Below are positions 1-8,683 of a DNA stretch of 37,930 nt, in pieces (positions within the stretch are counted from its first letter, which is position 1; every line of letters begins with the position of its first letter). Source of the stretch: an uncultured Haloferula sp. (GTDB lineage: Bacteria > Verrucomicrobiota > Verrucomicrobiae > Verrucomicrobiales > Akkermansiaceae); assembly GCA_946885645.1 (NCBI GenBank), contig CAMPGU010000008.1, forward strand, positions 1 to 37,930, given 5' to 3'. Both the position numbers and the translations under genes were made by a program. The notes under the pieces are model-generated. The model saw only the letters and a list, made by a program, of their open reading frames with translations, was not told the DNA's origin and did no database searches.

Positions 1-1110
1 GCCGTGCTGCGTTTCCCGGAGGGCAGGCCGCCGGAATGGGCCTTTGTCTATCCGGGAAGAGCCCGCAATGTGAAGGTGGGACGCCGCGAGATCGCGATGG
101 CGGCGGACTGGTCCGCGCCGGCGGCCCTTTATTGGGAGATGTCGGATCTCGATGATCTCGATCTGGAGAAGGTTTTCATGCCGAGCCGCTTCAGCGAGGA
201 GACCGCCCTTTACGTGGTAGCGCCGTACGATCCCAAGAAGATCCCGGTGGTGCTCGTCCACGGGCTGAATTCCAGCCCGGGCACCTTCAAGAAGCTCTAT
301 AACGAGCTAAACCGCGAGCCGTGGTTCCGGGACAATTATCAGGTCTGGTTTTACAGCTATCCCACCGGGAACAATTGGCTCTTCAGCGCGGCACGGTTCC
401 GGCAGGAGATGAAGAAGGCGGACCGGCTGGCGCGCGGCAAGGGCCCGGCGGACCAGTGGGAGCGCATGGTGGTGATCGGCCACTCGATGGGCGGCGTGAT
501 TTCGCACGCCTCGCTGAAGAAGCCGGGTGAAGCGATGTATCGCGCCTTCGAGCAGCGCCCGCTGGATGAATTGGCGACCAACGCCAAGACCCGCGAGGCG
601 ATCCGCATCCTGACGATGTACGAGCCGCTGCAGCCGCCGGACCGGGTGATCTTCCTGGCTGCGCCCCACCGCGGCTCGCCGATGGCGGACCGCTTTTTGT
701 CGGCGATGATCCGCCATCTGATCCGGCTGCCGAAGACGCTCACCGTGAACCTGGTGGACTTCACCCTGAACGACCTTTCAAGCCTGGCCATGAGCGGGAA
801 GGCCTCGTCGAAGGGCTGGTTCACCAGCATCGGATCACTTTCCCCTTCCTATCCCGCCTACGCGGCGCTGGACCGAGTGCCCTTCCGCAGGGGATTGAAG
901 GAGCACTCCGTGATCGGCGACCGGGGCAGGGGGGACACTCCCGAGAGTTCGGACGGAGTGGTACCCTACTGGTCTTCCCATCTGGAGGGGGTGGAGAGCG
1001 AGAAGATCGTGCCCTTCAGCCACAGCGTGACGGCGTGCCCGGAAACGGCGGCAGAGGTGAAGCGGATTCTCAGGCTGCACCTGGGAGACGCGCCGCGCAC
1101 CACGCCTTGA
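1..1110 (+). CDS. alpha/beta hydrolase (lipase/esterase-like), 5' end cut by window edge
   Basis: This is probably a serine hydrolase acting on an ester or lipid substrate that cannot be named. Numbering from the first possible GTG at position 4, the fold starts with the oxyanion segment VLVHGLNSSPGTF near residue 84. The nucleophile elbow GHSMGG follows with Ser161. A SSDGVVPYWSS segment holds the likely acid Asp317, and SHS holds the likely His340, so a complete triad is visible. The frame is already open at base 1 and no ribosome binding site is visible, so the true start probably lies upstream. The SSDGVVPYWSS-to-His layout resembles PGAP1/triacylglycerol-lipase-like hydrolases. The 3' end overlaps the convergent membrane-protein gene by about 41 bp. 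The family assignment is firm; the substrate is unknown. Confidence 0.85.
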   Translation, partial: AVLRFPEGRPPEWAFVYPGRARNVKVGRREIAMAADWSAPAALYWEMSDLDDLDLEKVFMPSRFSEETALYVVAPYDPKKIPVVLVHGLNSSPGTFKKLYNELNREPWFRDNYQVWFYSYPTGNNWLFSAARFRQEMKKADRLARGKGPADQWERMVVIGHSMGGVISHASLKKPGEAMYRAFEQRPLDELATNAKTREAIRILTMYEPLQPPDRVIFLAAPHRGSPMADRFLSAMIRHLIRLPKTLTVNLVDFTLNDLSSLAMSGKASSKGWFTSIGSLSPSYPAYAALDRVPFRRGLKEHSVIGDRGRGDTPESSDGVVPYWSSHLEGVESEKIVPFSHSVTACPETAAEVKRILRLHLGDAPRTTP

Positions 1111-1687
1111 CGGCCGGACGGCTCAGGAAATAGAGCGCCAGGGCGGGATAGATGCACGCGAGGACCGGTGTGGCCACGCTGCTGGCTGCGACGACGCCCT
1201 TCATGACGGCGGCGAAGGCTTCGGGAGGCTTGCTTCCGGGGGCTGCGGACATTGCGTCGCCGACGAACTGCTGTGTCTTCGGGAGCACCCAGACGAGGGT
1301 GACGACCAGCGAAATCACTTTGGTGGCGATGGAGGTCCACGCATAGCGGTGGGACCACTTCACCCCGTCGGGACGCGAGCGGACGAGCTTCAGGCCGGAG
1401 ATGAGTAGCAAGACGGCCAGAGCCAGCATGAAGACCGCCGTCATCAGGGTCACCCACAGGAGGTCCTGCTGGAATTTTTCCTGGGCGGCATAGCCGGGGG
1501 TGTTTGCCATCATGGCGCGGTTGATGAGCGGCGAGAGCAGGCTCCATAGCGCCATGAGGAATCCCAGCCCCGCCAGGATGAGGTGCATCACACCGAATGC
1601 CTTGACCGCCGGGGGCTCGATCAGGCCGGGATGGGGCATCGGCGGCGGCGGGCTTGCGGGCGCTTGATACGGGGAGGAGTTGTCCAT
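1070..1687 (-). CDS. small multi-pass membrane protein of unknown function
   Basis: No named function can be given. The product is about 205 aa. It has a Pro-rich cytosolic-type leader (MDNSSPYQAPASPPPPMP) followed by four hydrophobic stretches, near residues 29-50, 75-100, 115-138 and 165-190. This four-helix arrangement behind an N-terminal PYQAP-like leader is common among small uncharacterised envelope proteins of planctomycetes and verrucomicrobia. The ATG at 1687 is preferred to one 15 codons upstream because it directly precedes the typical leader. Its tail overlaps the 3' end of the convergent hydrolase gene. It is divergent from thiD, with about 97 bp between the starts. Confidence 0.6.
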   Translation of the reverse strand: MDNSSPYQAPASPPPPMPHPGLIEPPAVKAFGVMHLILAGLGFLMALWSLLSPLINRAMMANTPGYAAQEKFQQDLLWVTLMTAVFMLALAVLLLISGLKLVRSRPDGVKWSHRYAWTSIATKVISLVVTLVWVLPKTQQFVGDAMSAAPGSKPPEAFAAVMKGVVAASSVATPVLACIYPALALYFLSRPAVKAWCAARLPGAA

Positions 1688-1752
1688 GGCAATATCATGA
1701 CATGGTTGCCCCGCGTGCTGTCGATTCCGCATTCCGTGCGGCTTTCCCCTTT

Positions 1753-1769
1753 TCCGGGAGTCTCCCGGA
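1753..1769. promoter_or_regulatory. perfect 17-bp palindrome upstream of thiD
   Basis: TCCGGGAG-T-CTCCCGGA is a perfect inverted repeat with 8-bp arms and a 1-bp centre. It ends 15 bp before the thiD ATG, in the short divergent region shared with the minus-strand membrane-protein gene. Its size and position fit a dimeric repressor site. A chance GC-rich palindrome cannot be excluded. No T-run follows it, so it is not an intrinsic terminator. Confidence 0.35.
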
Positions 1770-1784
1770 TTCTATCATGGGGAA

Positions 1785-2582
1785 ATGAAAACCTCCCCAC
1801 CGGTCGCGCTGACGATCGCCGGCTCGGATTGTTCATCAGGCGCCGGGATCCAGGCGGATCTGAAGACCTTCCAGTACTTCGGGGTCTTCGGGCTCACCGC
1901 GGTGACATGTGTGGTCGCGGAGACGCCCGCGGTGGTGCGGTCCGTGCATGCCGTACCGCCGGCGATCCTGCAGGATCAGCTCAGGGTGCTGCTGGAGTCT
2001 TTTCCCATCGCCGCGATCAAAACCGGGATGCTTTTTTCCAAGGCGCACATCGTGGCCGTCACCGAGCTCCTCTCGGAACACCGGGAGATCCCGCTGGTGA
2101 TCGATCCGGTGATGATCGCCTCCACGGGTGCTCCCCTGTTGGAAGAGAACGCGATCGAAGCGTACAAGAAGCGACTCTTTCCGCTGGCGACGCTCATCAC
2201 GCCGAATCTGGACGAAGCGGAAGTGCTGTGGGGCGCGCCGGTCCGCAGCGAGGCGGAGATGGAGCGGGCGGCTGCGGAGCTCGCCGCGCGCCACGGCTGC
2301 GCCGTGCTTCTCAAGGGGGGACACCTGCAGGCGCCGGAGTGCGCGGACCTGCTGTGGGACGGCGGTCTGCCCTCTTGGTTCCGGCAGCCCAGGATCGAAG
2401 GTGCCGCCTCCCACGGTACCGGTTGCACGCTTTCCGCGGCGATCACCGCGCAGCTCGCGAAGGGCGCGGACTTGCACGAGGCGATGCCGGTGGCGAAGGA
2501 CTACCTTGGGCTGGCTCTAGGAACCTCGTTCTCATGGGGGAAGGTGGCCGCGCTGAATCAGGCGACGACGGAGTGGCAGTGA
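1785..2582 (+). CDS. thiD: hydroxymethylpyrimidine/phosphomethylpyrimidine kinase
   Basis: ThiD phosphorylates HMP and then HMP-P, giving the pyrimidine half of thiamine diphosphate in the cytoplasm. The 265-aa product has the usual family length. It opens with the ribokinase-fold signature [19 protein letters not shown] and contains IKTGML and VIDPVMIAS. The C-terminal anion-hole and catalytic segment is [13 protein letters not shown], with the catalytic Cys in GTGC. The ATG at 1785 is supported by GGGGAA immediately upstream, though the spacing is short. No other thiamine gene is in the window, so this is a stand-alone thiD. The upstream gap of about 97 bp is too short for a full TPP riboswitch and shows no THI-box core. 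Confidence 0.93.
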   Translation: MKTSPPVALTIAGSDCSSGAGIQADLKTFQYFGVFGLTAVTCVVAETPAVVRSVHAVPPAILQDQLRVLLESFPIAAIKTGMLFSKAHIVAVTELLSEHREIPLVIDPVMIASTGAPLLEENAIEAYKKRLFPLATLITPNLDEAEVLWGAPVRSEAEMERAAAELAARHGCAVLLKGGHLQAPECADLLWDGGLPSWFRQPRIEGAASHGTGCTLSAAITAQLAKGADLHEAMPVAKDYLGLALGTSFSWGKVAALNQATTEWQ

Positions 2583-2647
2583 TCCGGTTTCAGATCACGA
2601 TTTACGCTTTGTTCCCCCGCCTGCGGAACGGATCATGCTTTCGCCCG

Positions 2648-3025
2648 ATGCGCGTGATCGACTACTTCGCCAAGCTGCGAGTCCCGAAGCTGGTTCTCTG
2701 GTGTTACCTCGCGTGGTACCTGGCGATCATCCCGTTTTATTTCGATCCCTCGCCGGTGATCTGGCTTTCGGCGGCGGGGATCTCGGCGCTCATCGGCATC
2801 GCGCTGATTTTCGCGACGAAGGTGCCGGGTCAGGCGATGGACGGCTGGACGAAATTCCGGCTCTTCCTTTTTCCCTTTTGCGTGTCGAGCTACTCGGCAC
2901 TGATCAAAGGAAAAGGGTTCATCCTCCTTTTCCCCACGGAGCTGCGGCCGCTTTTGGCGGGGATAGCCGCATGCGTGGCGGTCGTGGTGTTCCAGAGGAT
3001 TTGCCGGGCTCTGGCTAGGCCCTGA
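2648..3025 (+). CDS. small membrane protein of unknown function
   Basis: The product is 125 aa, beginning MRVIDYFAKLRVPKLVLWCY. It has three or four hydrophobic segments: about residues 14-30, 36-56, 72-85 (around FRLFLFPFCVSSYSALIKGKG) and 100-118. No catalytic motif or named family is recognised. It follows thiD by 65 bp on the same strand and could be co-transcribed, but nothing ties it to thiamine. A longer reading frame that continues upstream through thiD in another phase is not coding. The ATG at 2648 is the first start after the thiD stop that gives a natural membrane-protein N-terminus. Confidence 0.55.
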   Translation: MRVIDYFAKLRVPKLVLWCYLAWYLAIIPFYFDPSPVIWLSAAGISALIGIALIFATKVPGQAMDGWTKFRLFLFPFCVSSYSALIKGKGFILLFPTELRPLLAGIAACVAVVVFQRICRALARP

Positions 3026-3044
3026 GCCCGGCACGGGCCGCGCC

Positions 3045-5147
3045 TCAGAACTCCGCCCTCATGCCTGCCACCACGCCGCGGCCTGCCAGCGGCGCGATGT
3101 CCTTCAGGATGGAAGTGCTTTGGCGGGCCTCCTCGTCGGTGAGGTTCACGCCTTTCACGTAGAAGGTCGTGTCCACGTCGCCGAGTTGCACGCGGTAGCT
3201 GAGCGCGGCATTGACCAGGAAGTAGGCGTCGGTCGGCAGTTCGTTGACATCGTGCCGGTCCTGATGGGCGGCATACTGTCCTTCCACCCGGGCTCCCCAG
3301 CCGTCGATGCGGTATTCCAGCGCGGTTGTGGCGCGGAAGGGGGGGATGCGCGGCAAGGGAAGGCTGGTATCGCGATTCTCCGCGCGGGTGTAATCGGCGC
3401 GCAGGATCAGGTCGAGATGCTGATCGGAAACAGGGGACGGCGGCACAACGGGCGATTTCGCGTCGCCGGTTTCCTCGGCGACCGCCGGTTCCAGAAGATG
3501 AAAGACGGTCTCGATCTCGCCGCCATGGAAGTCCGCCCCCACGGCATCGTAGGCGAAGATGGGCATGGTCTCCCCGCTATCCGGATCGGTGAAGTCGGCT
3601 CCCGTGGCGGCCAGGCTGACGAAATTGTCGAAGCGGTAGTAGAAGACCCCGGCACTGCCCGTGACCCGTCCCGCTTTCTTGCGGACGGAGAGATCGATGG
3701 AGAAAGAGTCTTCGGTATCGAGATCCGGATCGCCGATTTCAAAGGTGCCGGTGGCCACATGCGGCCCGTTGGCGAAAAGTTCGACATAAGTCGGCGGGCG
3801 TTGCGTGTACGCGAAGGAGAGCGCGACGGCGTAGTCAGGCACGGGATTGTAAACGATGCCGGCGGAGGCACTGAAAGCATCGAAGTCCCGGTCGAGCCCC
3901 GGACCGAACGCGGGATTGGGATCCGTTTCGTTGGTCTGGCGGTCATAGCGCGCGCCGAATTGAAGCCGCGTCTTTCCCAGCGGGATCTCTTCGAAGACGA
4001 AGAGCGAATTCACCTCGTTTTCCACCGAAGGGAGGAAAGCCTCGGAGCCGAGGGCGGAGAAATCGGAGTGCTGGGTTTCAAAGCCGAATGCGCCCTCGAA
4101 GGGCCCGAGCTGCTCGTGAAGAAGCTCGGCACGGCCGTTATAGCCTTCGATCAGGAATTCGGTGCCCCGCTCCGCACCTTCGAACTCGGTGTGGGCGTAG
4201 TCGGAGTGGCCGAACTTGTAGTCGATCTCCTTGATCCAAGGGGCAGGCTGTTTGAAGGCACCGCGGAAATCCCAGCGGCGCTGGCGGAGATCGATGGTGA
4301 CTTCCGGTTCGGCTACCGTGCCGTAGAGTGAATCGATGCCGGAATAGGAAAGGCCGAAGTAGCCCTTATCCCACACGTACGAAGCGCCGAGCCCGGCTCC
4401 CTTGGAGTCCGTGGCGCTGTTCGGCAGCGTCCCATAGGGCTCGATCTCGCCGGGAGCCAGCGGCTGGGTGGCGTGGAGGCGCGAAGAGCGCGCGAAGCCG
4501 GGGATCTCCAGATCCTCCGTCTCGCGTGTGAAGCCATCGAGATGGAAGACCAGCGGTCCCGCACCGAAGGTCACGGCGCCGGAAAGGGATTCCAGATCAT
4601 CCGCCGAGCCGAGGCTGCTCGCGAAACTGCCCGATGGCCATTTGCCGCTGAAGCGTTCCTCGGCGATGCGGTCGTCGATCACGTTCACCACGCCGCCGAT
4701 GGTGTTCGGCCCGTAGAGCAGGGTCGCCGGACCGCGGACCACTTCGATGGAGCGGATCGTGAGGGGATCCGAGGCGACCGCGTGATCCGGGCTGACGTTC
4801 GAAACGTCCAGCACCGAGGTGCCGTTCTGCAGGACACGCACCCGGTCGTCGCCGAGGCCGCGGATGATCGGGCGGCTGGCACCGGGGCCGAAGTAGGTGG
4901 AGCTCACCCCGGGCTGCCGCGCGAGGGTTTCTCCCAAGGTAGGCTGGAGGTTCCACTGGAGTTCCTCGTCCTTCAGGACACTCGCGGGCTGCACTTGTTG
5001 AAACAGCGTGCGATTCCCGGGGGAGGCGGTGATCACCAGTTCATCCAGGGCCGTGGCAGGGAGAAGGTCGGAAGATTGGGCGAAAGCAGGAAGCGCGAGG
5101 AGGAGAGGACTCGCGGAAACGAGGCGGGCGGCGGCGGAGTGTTTCAT
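3045..5147 (-). CDS. TonB-dependent outer-membrane receptor, probably for a metal
   Basis: This is an outer-membrane beta-barrel with an N-terminal plug that imports a ligand using TonB energy. The 700-aa product starts with a clear signal peptide ([20 protein letters not shown], cleavage after AFA). A TonB-box-like LDELVITAS follows. The plug domain contains [20 protein letters not shown] and the [24 protein letters not shown] segment typical of the family. The rest is strand-rich and ends with an aromatic residue (GMRAEF), as expected for BAM insertion. Start 5147 is chosen over an upstream in-frame ATG at 5258 because it immediately precedes the signal peptide. It is divergent from a COG0523 GTPase. 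That pairing points to zinc or another transition metal, as with ZnuD, but the ligand is inferred. Confidence 0.9.
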   Translation of the reverse strand: MKHSAAARLVSASPLLLALPAFAQSSDLLPATALDELVITASPGNRTLFQQVQPASVLKDEELQWNLQPTLGETLARQPGVSSTYFGPGASRPIIRGLGDDRVRVLQNGTSVLDVSNVSPDHAVASDPLTIRSIEVVRGPATLLYGPNTIGGVVNVIDDRIAEERFSGKWPSGSFASSLGSADDLESLSGAVTFGAGPLVFHLDGFTRETEDLEIPGFARSSRLHATQPLAPGEIEPYGTLPNSATDSKGAGLGASYVWDKGYFGLSYSGIDSLYGTVAEPEVTIDLRQRRWDFRGAFKQPAPWIKEIDYKFGHSDYAHTEFEGAERGTEFLIEGYNGRAELLHEQLGPFEGAFGFETQHSDFSALGSEAFLPSVENEVNSLFVFEEIPLGKTRLQFGARYDRQTNETDPNPAFGPGLDRDFDAFSASAGIVYNPVPDYAVALSFAYTQRPPTYVELFANGPHVATGTFEIGDPDLDTEDSFSIDLSVRKKAGRVTGSAGVFYYRFDNFVSLAATGADFTDPDSGETMPIFAYDAVGADFHGGEIETVFHLLEPAVAEETGDAKSPVVPPSPVSDQHLDLILRADYTRAENRDTSLPLPRIPPFRATTALEYRIDGWGARVEGQYAAHQDRHDVNELPTDAYFLVNAALSYRVQLGDVDTTFYVKGVNLTDEEARQSTSILKDIAPLAGRGVVAGMRAEF

Positions 5148-5255
5148 GGAAGTCGGGGAATGCGGATGCAGATCGATGTGCAAATGCAATAAGTTGGCAA
5201 ACGCGATTGTTTGGCGTGAACGCCGCGCTGAAAAGATCAAAACGCAAACAAAGTG

Positions 5256-5292
5256 CAATTAGTAATTGTAATAAATTTGCGTTTATTGGAAA
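5256..5292 (-). promoter_or_regulatory. candidate promoter/operator of the TonB receptor gene
   Basis: This is an AT-rich island in otherwise GC-rich DNA. It holds a perfect 13-bp palindrome, CAATTAGTAATTG (5256-5268), followed by AATAAA-N6-TTTATT (5270-5287). Read on the minus strand, TTTCCA (5287-5292) and TACAAT (5265-5270) are 16 bp apart, like -35 and -10 elements. Both inverted repeats would therefore overlap RNA polymerase contacts for the receptor gene. This layout suits a Fur/Zur-type repressor that also controls the divergent COG0523 gene. The regulator's identity is inferred, since the site does not match a known Zur consensus closely. Confidence 0.45.
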
Positions 5293-5350
5293 GCCGATGC
5301 CGTGCCGCGGCCACGCCGGCGGCGATTCCAAAGCAGCAACTCCGACTTTC

Positions 5351-6547
5351 ATGTCCAAACTTCCCGTCACCGTCCTCTCGGGCTTCCTCGGCTCGGGGAA
5401 AACCACCCTGCTCAATCACATCCTCCGCAACCGGGAGGGCAAGCGCGTCGCTGTCATCGTCAATGACATGAGCGAAGTGAACATCGATGCCGAACTTGTC
5501 CGCTCCGGCGGTGCCGAGCTTTCGCATACGGAGGAAAGGATGGTCGAGATGACCAACGGCTGCATCTGCTGCACGCTGCGGGAGGACCTCCTGCTGGAGG
5601 TAGGAAAGCTCGCGCGCGAGGGCCGTTTCGATCACCTGCTGATCGAATCCACCGGCGTGAGCGAGCCGATGCCGGTGGCGGAGACTTTCACCTTCACGGA
5701 CGAGCAGGGGCGCTCGCTCGGGGACGTGGCGGAGATCGATACGATGGTCACGGTCGTTGATGCCTTCAATTTCCTCCAGAACTACCTGACCGACGAGAGC
5801 TTGGCTGACCGTGGCGAGGTGGCGGGCGAAGGAGACGAGCGCTCGATCGTCGATCTCCTCACCGATCAAATCGAATTCGCCGATGTGGTCCTGCTCAACA
5901 AGACGGACTTGGTTTCCGCGGAAGAGAAGCATGCGGTGCATGGGATGATCCGGGCGCTGAACCCCGGAGCGATCATCCACGAGACCGGGGAGTCGCAGGT
6001 TCCCGCGGCCGCGGTGATGGGAACGGGCCTTTATGATTTGAAGCGGGCGCGGAAGCACGAAGGCTGGCTGGATTCGCTGGTGGAACACACGCCGGAGACC
6101 GAGGAATACGGCATCTCGAACTTCGTGTACGAGCGCCGCACTCCCTTTCATCCGGAGCGCTTCTTCAAGGTGCTGCAACAGGAATGGCCGGGCGTCATCC
6201 GCTCGAAGGGCGTCTTCTGGCTAGCCACGCGCTTGAAGATGGCGGGCTATTGGTCGCAGGCCGGGGGCGTGGCGCGGCACCAGTGCGCGGGCCATTTCTG
6301 GGCCGCCGTGCCGCGGGACCATTGGCCGGCGGATACGCGGCATATCGACCGCGTATGGCGGGAGCCGAACGGCGATTGCCGCCAGGAGATCGTGCTCATC
6401 GGCACGAAAATGGACCGGGAGGCTCTGACCGGGATGTTAGACGAAGCCTTGCTGACCCCGGAGGAATACGCCCTGCCCGAGCGCGGGTGGCGGAAGCGTT
6501 TCAAGGACCCTTTCCCGCGGTGGAAGATGGCGGTGGCGGCATTTTAA
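5351..6547 (+). CDS. COG0523-family GTPase (CobW/ZigA-type metallochaperone)
   Basis: This is a cytoplasmic GTPase of the COG0523 metal-insertion family. The 398-aa product has a P-loop GFLGSGKTT (residues 11-19, Lys17). The metal-binding signature NGCICC has Cys71, Cys73 and Cys74, and the G4 motif NKTD is at residues 183-186. A CobW_C domain ([11 protein letters not shown] through GHFWAAVP) forms the C-terminal third. These features fit ZigA/YciC-like zinc-starvation chaperones better than cobalamin CobW, as there are no cobalamin genes nearby. The ATG at 5351 is chosen because it begins directly at the P-loop domain; there is no clear ribosome binding site. It is divergent from a TonB receptor across an AT-rich control region, which suggests co-regulation by metal limitation. 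Confidence 0.9.
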   Translation: MSKLPVTVLSGFLGSGKTTLLNHILRNREGKRVAVIVNDMSEVNIDAELVRSGGAELSHTEERMVEMTNGCICCTLREDLLLEVGKLAREGRFDHLLIESTGVSEPMPVAETFTFTDEQGRSLGDVAEIDTMVTVVDAFNFLQNYLTDESLADRGEVAGEGDERSIVDLLTDQIEFADVVLLNKTDLVSAEEKHAVHGMIRALNPGAIIHETGESQVPAAAVMGTGLYDLKRARKHEGWLDSLVEHTPETEEYGISNFVYERRTPFHPERFFKVLQQEWPGVIRSKGVFWLATRLKMAGYWSQAGGVARHQCAGHFWAAVPRDHWPADTRHIDRVWREPNGDCRQEIVLIGTKMDREALTGMLDEALLTPEEYALPERGWRKRFKDPFPRWKMAVAAF

Positions 6548-6626
6548 ATCGTTTATCCCGGGGAAATCTCGGGCCAGCCCGGTTTTTCCCTTGGCGGGTT
6601 GCCCGTGCCTCGGAAAGCCTGCGACG

Positions 6627-8372
6627 ATGCTTGTTTTTTCGCTCCTGGCCGCGGGTACGGCAGATGTCTCTCCGCTGTTCGCGGTGCTCAGCATGGTGCT
6701 GCTGCTGGCGGTGCTGATGTCGCTGCTGCTCGCGCGCTTGAAGCAGAATTTCCTGATCGGCTACCTGATCTGCGGGATCATCATCGCGAATACCCCGCTG
6801 CTCGGCTCCTTCGGCAGCGAGCACACGGAGATGGATGCGGTCATCTCCCACTTGGCGGAGATGGGGGTGATCCTGCTGATGTTCACGCTCGGCATCGAGT
6901 TCTCGCTCGCGGAATTCAAGCACCTGTGGCGCGTCTCCCTGATCGGCGGCGGGATTCAGGTGGGAACGATTTCCGCCATCGGCGGGGCGATCGCGTGGTT
7001 CTGCGGGATCCGGCCGCCCGCGGAGGTGGTGGTGCTCGCGGTATCGGTGGCGCTGAGTTCGACGGCGGTAGCAATGAAGTCCTTCCAGGACATGGGGCAG
7101 CCGAACAATCCCAGCGCGCGTACCGCGCTCGCCATCGCGTTGTTCGACGACATCGTGGTGATCCTCTTCCTGCTCATCCTGCCGGGCATGTTCGGCAAGA
7201 GCGAGGGGTCCGTGGCGGGGGAGGTTTCGCTGGCGGTCGGCAAGGGGATCGTCTTCCTCGGCGGCACCCTCCTGCTCGGGCGCTACGGAATCACGCCCTT
7301 GCTGCACGCGGTGGCCCGGACGCGGAGCGGCGAACTCTTCACGCTTTCCGTCGTGGCCCTGTGCTCCGGAGTGGCGGTGCTGGGCGCACTGCTGGGGCTC
7401 TCGCCGGCGCTCGGGGCTTTCGCCGCGGGCCTGGTGGCCAGCGAGTCGATCTACCGCCACCGCATCATGGCGGACATCATGCCTTTCAAGGATCTCTTCC
7501 TGGCGATCTTCTTCGTCTCGGTCGGCCTCCAGATCGATCTGCAGGTGGTCGCCTCGGACTGGGTCCGGATCCTGGGTTTCAGCGTCCTTATCCTGATGGT
7601 GAAGGGCTTCATCGCCTTCAATGTCGCGCGGCTTTTCAAGCTCCCGCTGCGGCCGGCCCTGCTCACGGGAGCCGCGCTTTCCAGTTCGGGAGAATTCTCG
7701 CTCGTGCTGCTGGGCAAGGCGGCGGACTACCGGCCGGCGGATCCCTCCGTGCAGCAATTGCTCCTGAGCTGTGCCGCGCTCACCATGGCCGTGGTGCCGC
7801 TCCTGATGCGCGGCAGCGGCTCCATCAGCCACCTCTTCGAGATGACCGGGTTTTTCAAACCGAAGAAAAAGCCGGTGGTCGAGAATCTCACCCCCACCTA
7901 TGCCATCAAGGAGATCAGCGATCACGCGATCATCTGCGGCTACGGGCCGGTGGGCCGGGCTCTGAATGAGGCGTTGAAGCGCTCGGGAGTGGATACCCTG
8001 GTGCTGGAACTGAATTCCGAGACCGTGCGCACCTTGAAGGCCGAAGGGCAGCCCGTGCTCTTCGCCGATGCCTCCCACCCGGAAGCGCTCGACCTCGCGG
8101 GGATCGGTCGCGCGCGGATGGTGGCCTTCACCTTCCCGGCGGTGGAGCTGACCCGCTCCGCCGTGCCGATCGTGCGGGAGCACAATCCTGCCATCATCAT
8201 CTTCGGGCGGGCGAAGTTCGCGGCCGAAATCGAGAGCCTGCGCGCTCTCGATATCGAGGTGATCCACGACGAGCGGGAGAGCGCCATGGCGATGATCAAT
8301 GCCGCCCGCAGCGTCTATCAGCGGGTGGATCTCTCCGACGATGACATCCGCGAAATCGTGGACCGCAAGTAA
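6627..8372 (+). CDS. KefB-type monovalent cation:proton antiporter with TrkA-N domain
   Basis: This is an inner-membrane CPA2-family antiporter that probably exchanges K+ or Na+ for H+. The 581-aa product begins with roughly 12 hydrophobic helices of the Na_H_Exchanger domain (about residues 10-390). These include GYLICGIIIA, MLGVEFS-like LFTLGIEFSL and LALSSTAVAMK. A cytoplasmic Rossmann TrkA-N domain follows from about residue 430, with nucleotide-binding loop GYGPVG and then LFADASHPEAL. The extra TrkA-C regulatory domain is absent. The ATG at 6627 is preferred over an upstream TTG because GGAAAG lies about 9 bp before it. It stands alone, downstream of the COG0523 gene. The transported ion cannot be decided from sequence. 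Confidence 0.92.
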   Translation: MLVFSLLAAGTADVSPLFAVLSMVLLLAVLMSLLLARLKQNFLIGYLICGIIIANTPLLGSFGSEHTEMDAVISHLAEMGVILLMFTLGIEFSLAEFKHLWRVSLIGGGIQVGTISAIGGAIAWFCGIRPPAEVVVLAVSVALSSTAVAMKSFQDMGQPNNPSARTALAIALFDDIVVILFLLILPGMFGKSEGSVAGEVSLAVGKGIVFLGGTLLLGRYGITPLLHAVARTRSGELFTLSVVALCSGVAVLGALLGLSPALGAFAAGLVASESIYRHRIMADIMPFKDLFLAIFFVSVGLQIDLQVVASDWVRILGFSVLILMVKGFIAFNVARLFKLPLRPALLTGAALSSSGEFSLVLLGKAADYRPADPSVQQLLLSCAALTMAVVPLLMRGSGSISHLFEMTGFFKPKKKPVVENLTPTYAIKEISDHAIICGYGPVGRALNEALKRSGVDTLVLELNSETVRTLKAEGQPVLFADASHPEALDLAGIGRARMVAFTFPAVELTRSAVPIVREHNPAIIIFGRAKFAAEIESLRALDIEVIHDERESAMAMINAARSVYQRVDLSDDDIREIVDRK

Positions 8373-8456
8373 AGCGGAGCGACCCATTCGGGCCGTTCAT
8401 AACAGGGGGTGTTGGCGCGGCTTTTGTGACGATTTTTCCTTAAAAAGCGACGGGAC

Positions 8457-8473
8457 TTGGCACGCCCACCGCT
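8457..8473 (+). promoter_or_regulatory. sigma-54-like (-24/-12) promoter candidate
   Basis: TTGGCACGCCCACCGCT matches the sigma-54 consensus at the whole -24 block (TTGGCACG). It keeps the invariant GC of the -12 block at the correct 10-bp spacing from the GG. The TT before that GC is replaced by CC, which weakens the match. It lies about 210 bp upstream of the preferred start of the GNAT-nitrilase gene, a nitrogen-related enzyme for which such a promoter would make sense. No enhancer-binding protein gene is in the window. Confidence 0.35.
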
Positions 8474-8553
8474 TAATTTGAACCCACATAGGCCGTGGCG
8501 AGCACGTTGGTTTCTTGGGTTTCACCTTCATGCTTGTAGCGGACCGATCTAAA

Positions 8554-8599
8554 TACGGCCGGCACGGGGTTTCTTGGGTTTACCCCCGTGCCGGCCGTA
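8554..8599 (+). promoter_or_regulatory. very stable hairpin in the GNAT-nitrilase leader
   Basis: The left arm TACGGCCGGCACGGGG (8554-8569) is the exact reverse complement of CCCCGTGCCGGCCGTA (8584-8599), around a 14-nt loop. A short AAGTTTT follows, which is weaker than a classical terminator tail. It could be an attenuator, the terminator of the upstream antiporter gene (182 bp after its stop), an mRNA-stability element or a protein-binding cruciform. The sequence alone does not decide between them. Confidence 0.6.
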
Positions 8600-8683
8600 A
8601 AGTTTTCCCGGAACAAGGCGAGCCGGAGCCGGTTCCCCCTCGAAACTCTTTGCGTTGCCTCCTCTTCCGATTTCTTCTCGGGC

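Larger units (their letters stand above)
8373..8683. other. 311-bp gap with promoter-like site, repeats and hairpin
   Basis: No coding region is supported here. The gap holds a sigma-54-like promoter (8457-8473), a 14-bp direct repeat GGTTTCTTGGGTTT at 8509-8522 and 8568-8581, and a 16-bp-stem hairpin at 8554-8599 whose loop contains the second repeat copy. It looks like a long regulated leader for the GNAT-nitrilase gene. A GTG at 8588 in frame with that gene lies inside the right arm of the hairpin and is an unlikely start. Confidence 0.6.

Noticed and set aside
1688..1784. TPP riboswitch before thiD.
   Set aside because: The gap is about 97 bp, too short for the full aptamer plus expression platform, and no CUGAGA/ACCUGA core was seen.
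1583..2647. A plus-strand frame reading across thiD in another phase into the small membrane protein.
   Set aside because: Only the tail from 2648 looks protein-like. The rest is an out-of-phase shadow of thiD.
3120..4331. A 403-codon plus-strand frame opposite the TonB receptor.
   Set aside because: It has no motif and lies inside a fully recognisable receptor gene. Same cause as the other antisense frames.
6501..8387. A 628-codon minus-strand frame opposite the KefB-type gene.
   Set aside because: Its translation is His/Arg/Asp/Glu-rich low-complexity text, typical of antisense to a GC-rich membrane-protein gene. The plus strand has a complete antiporter.
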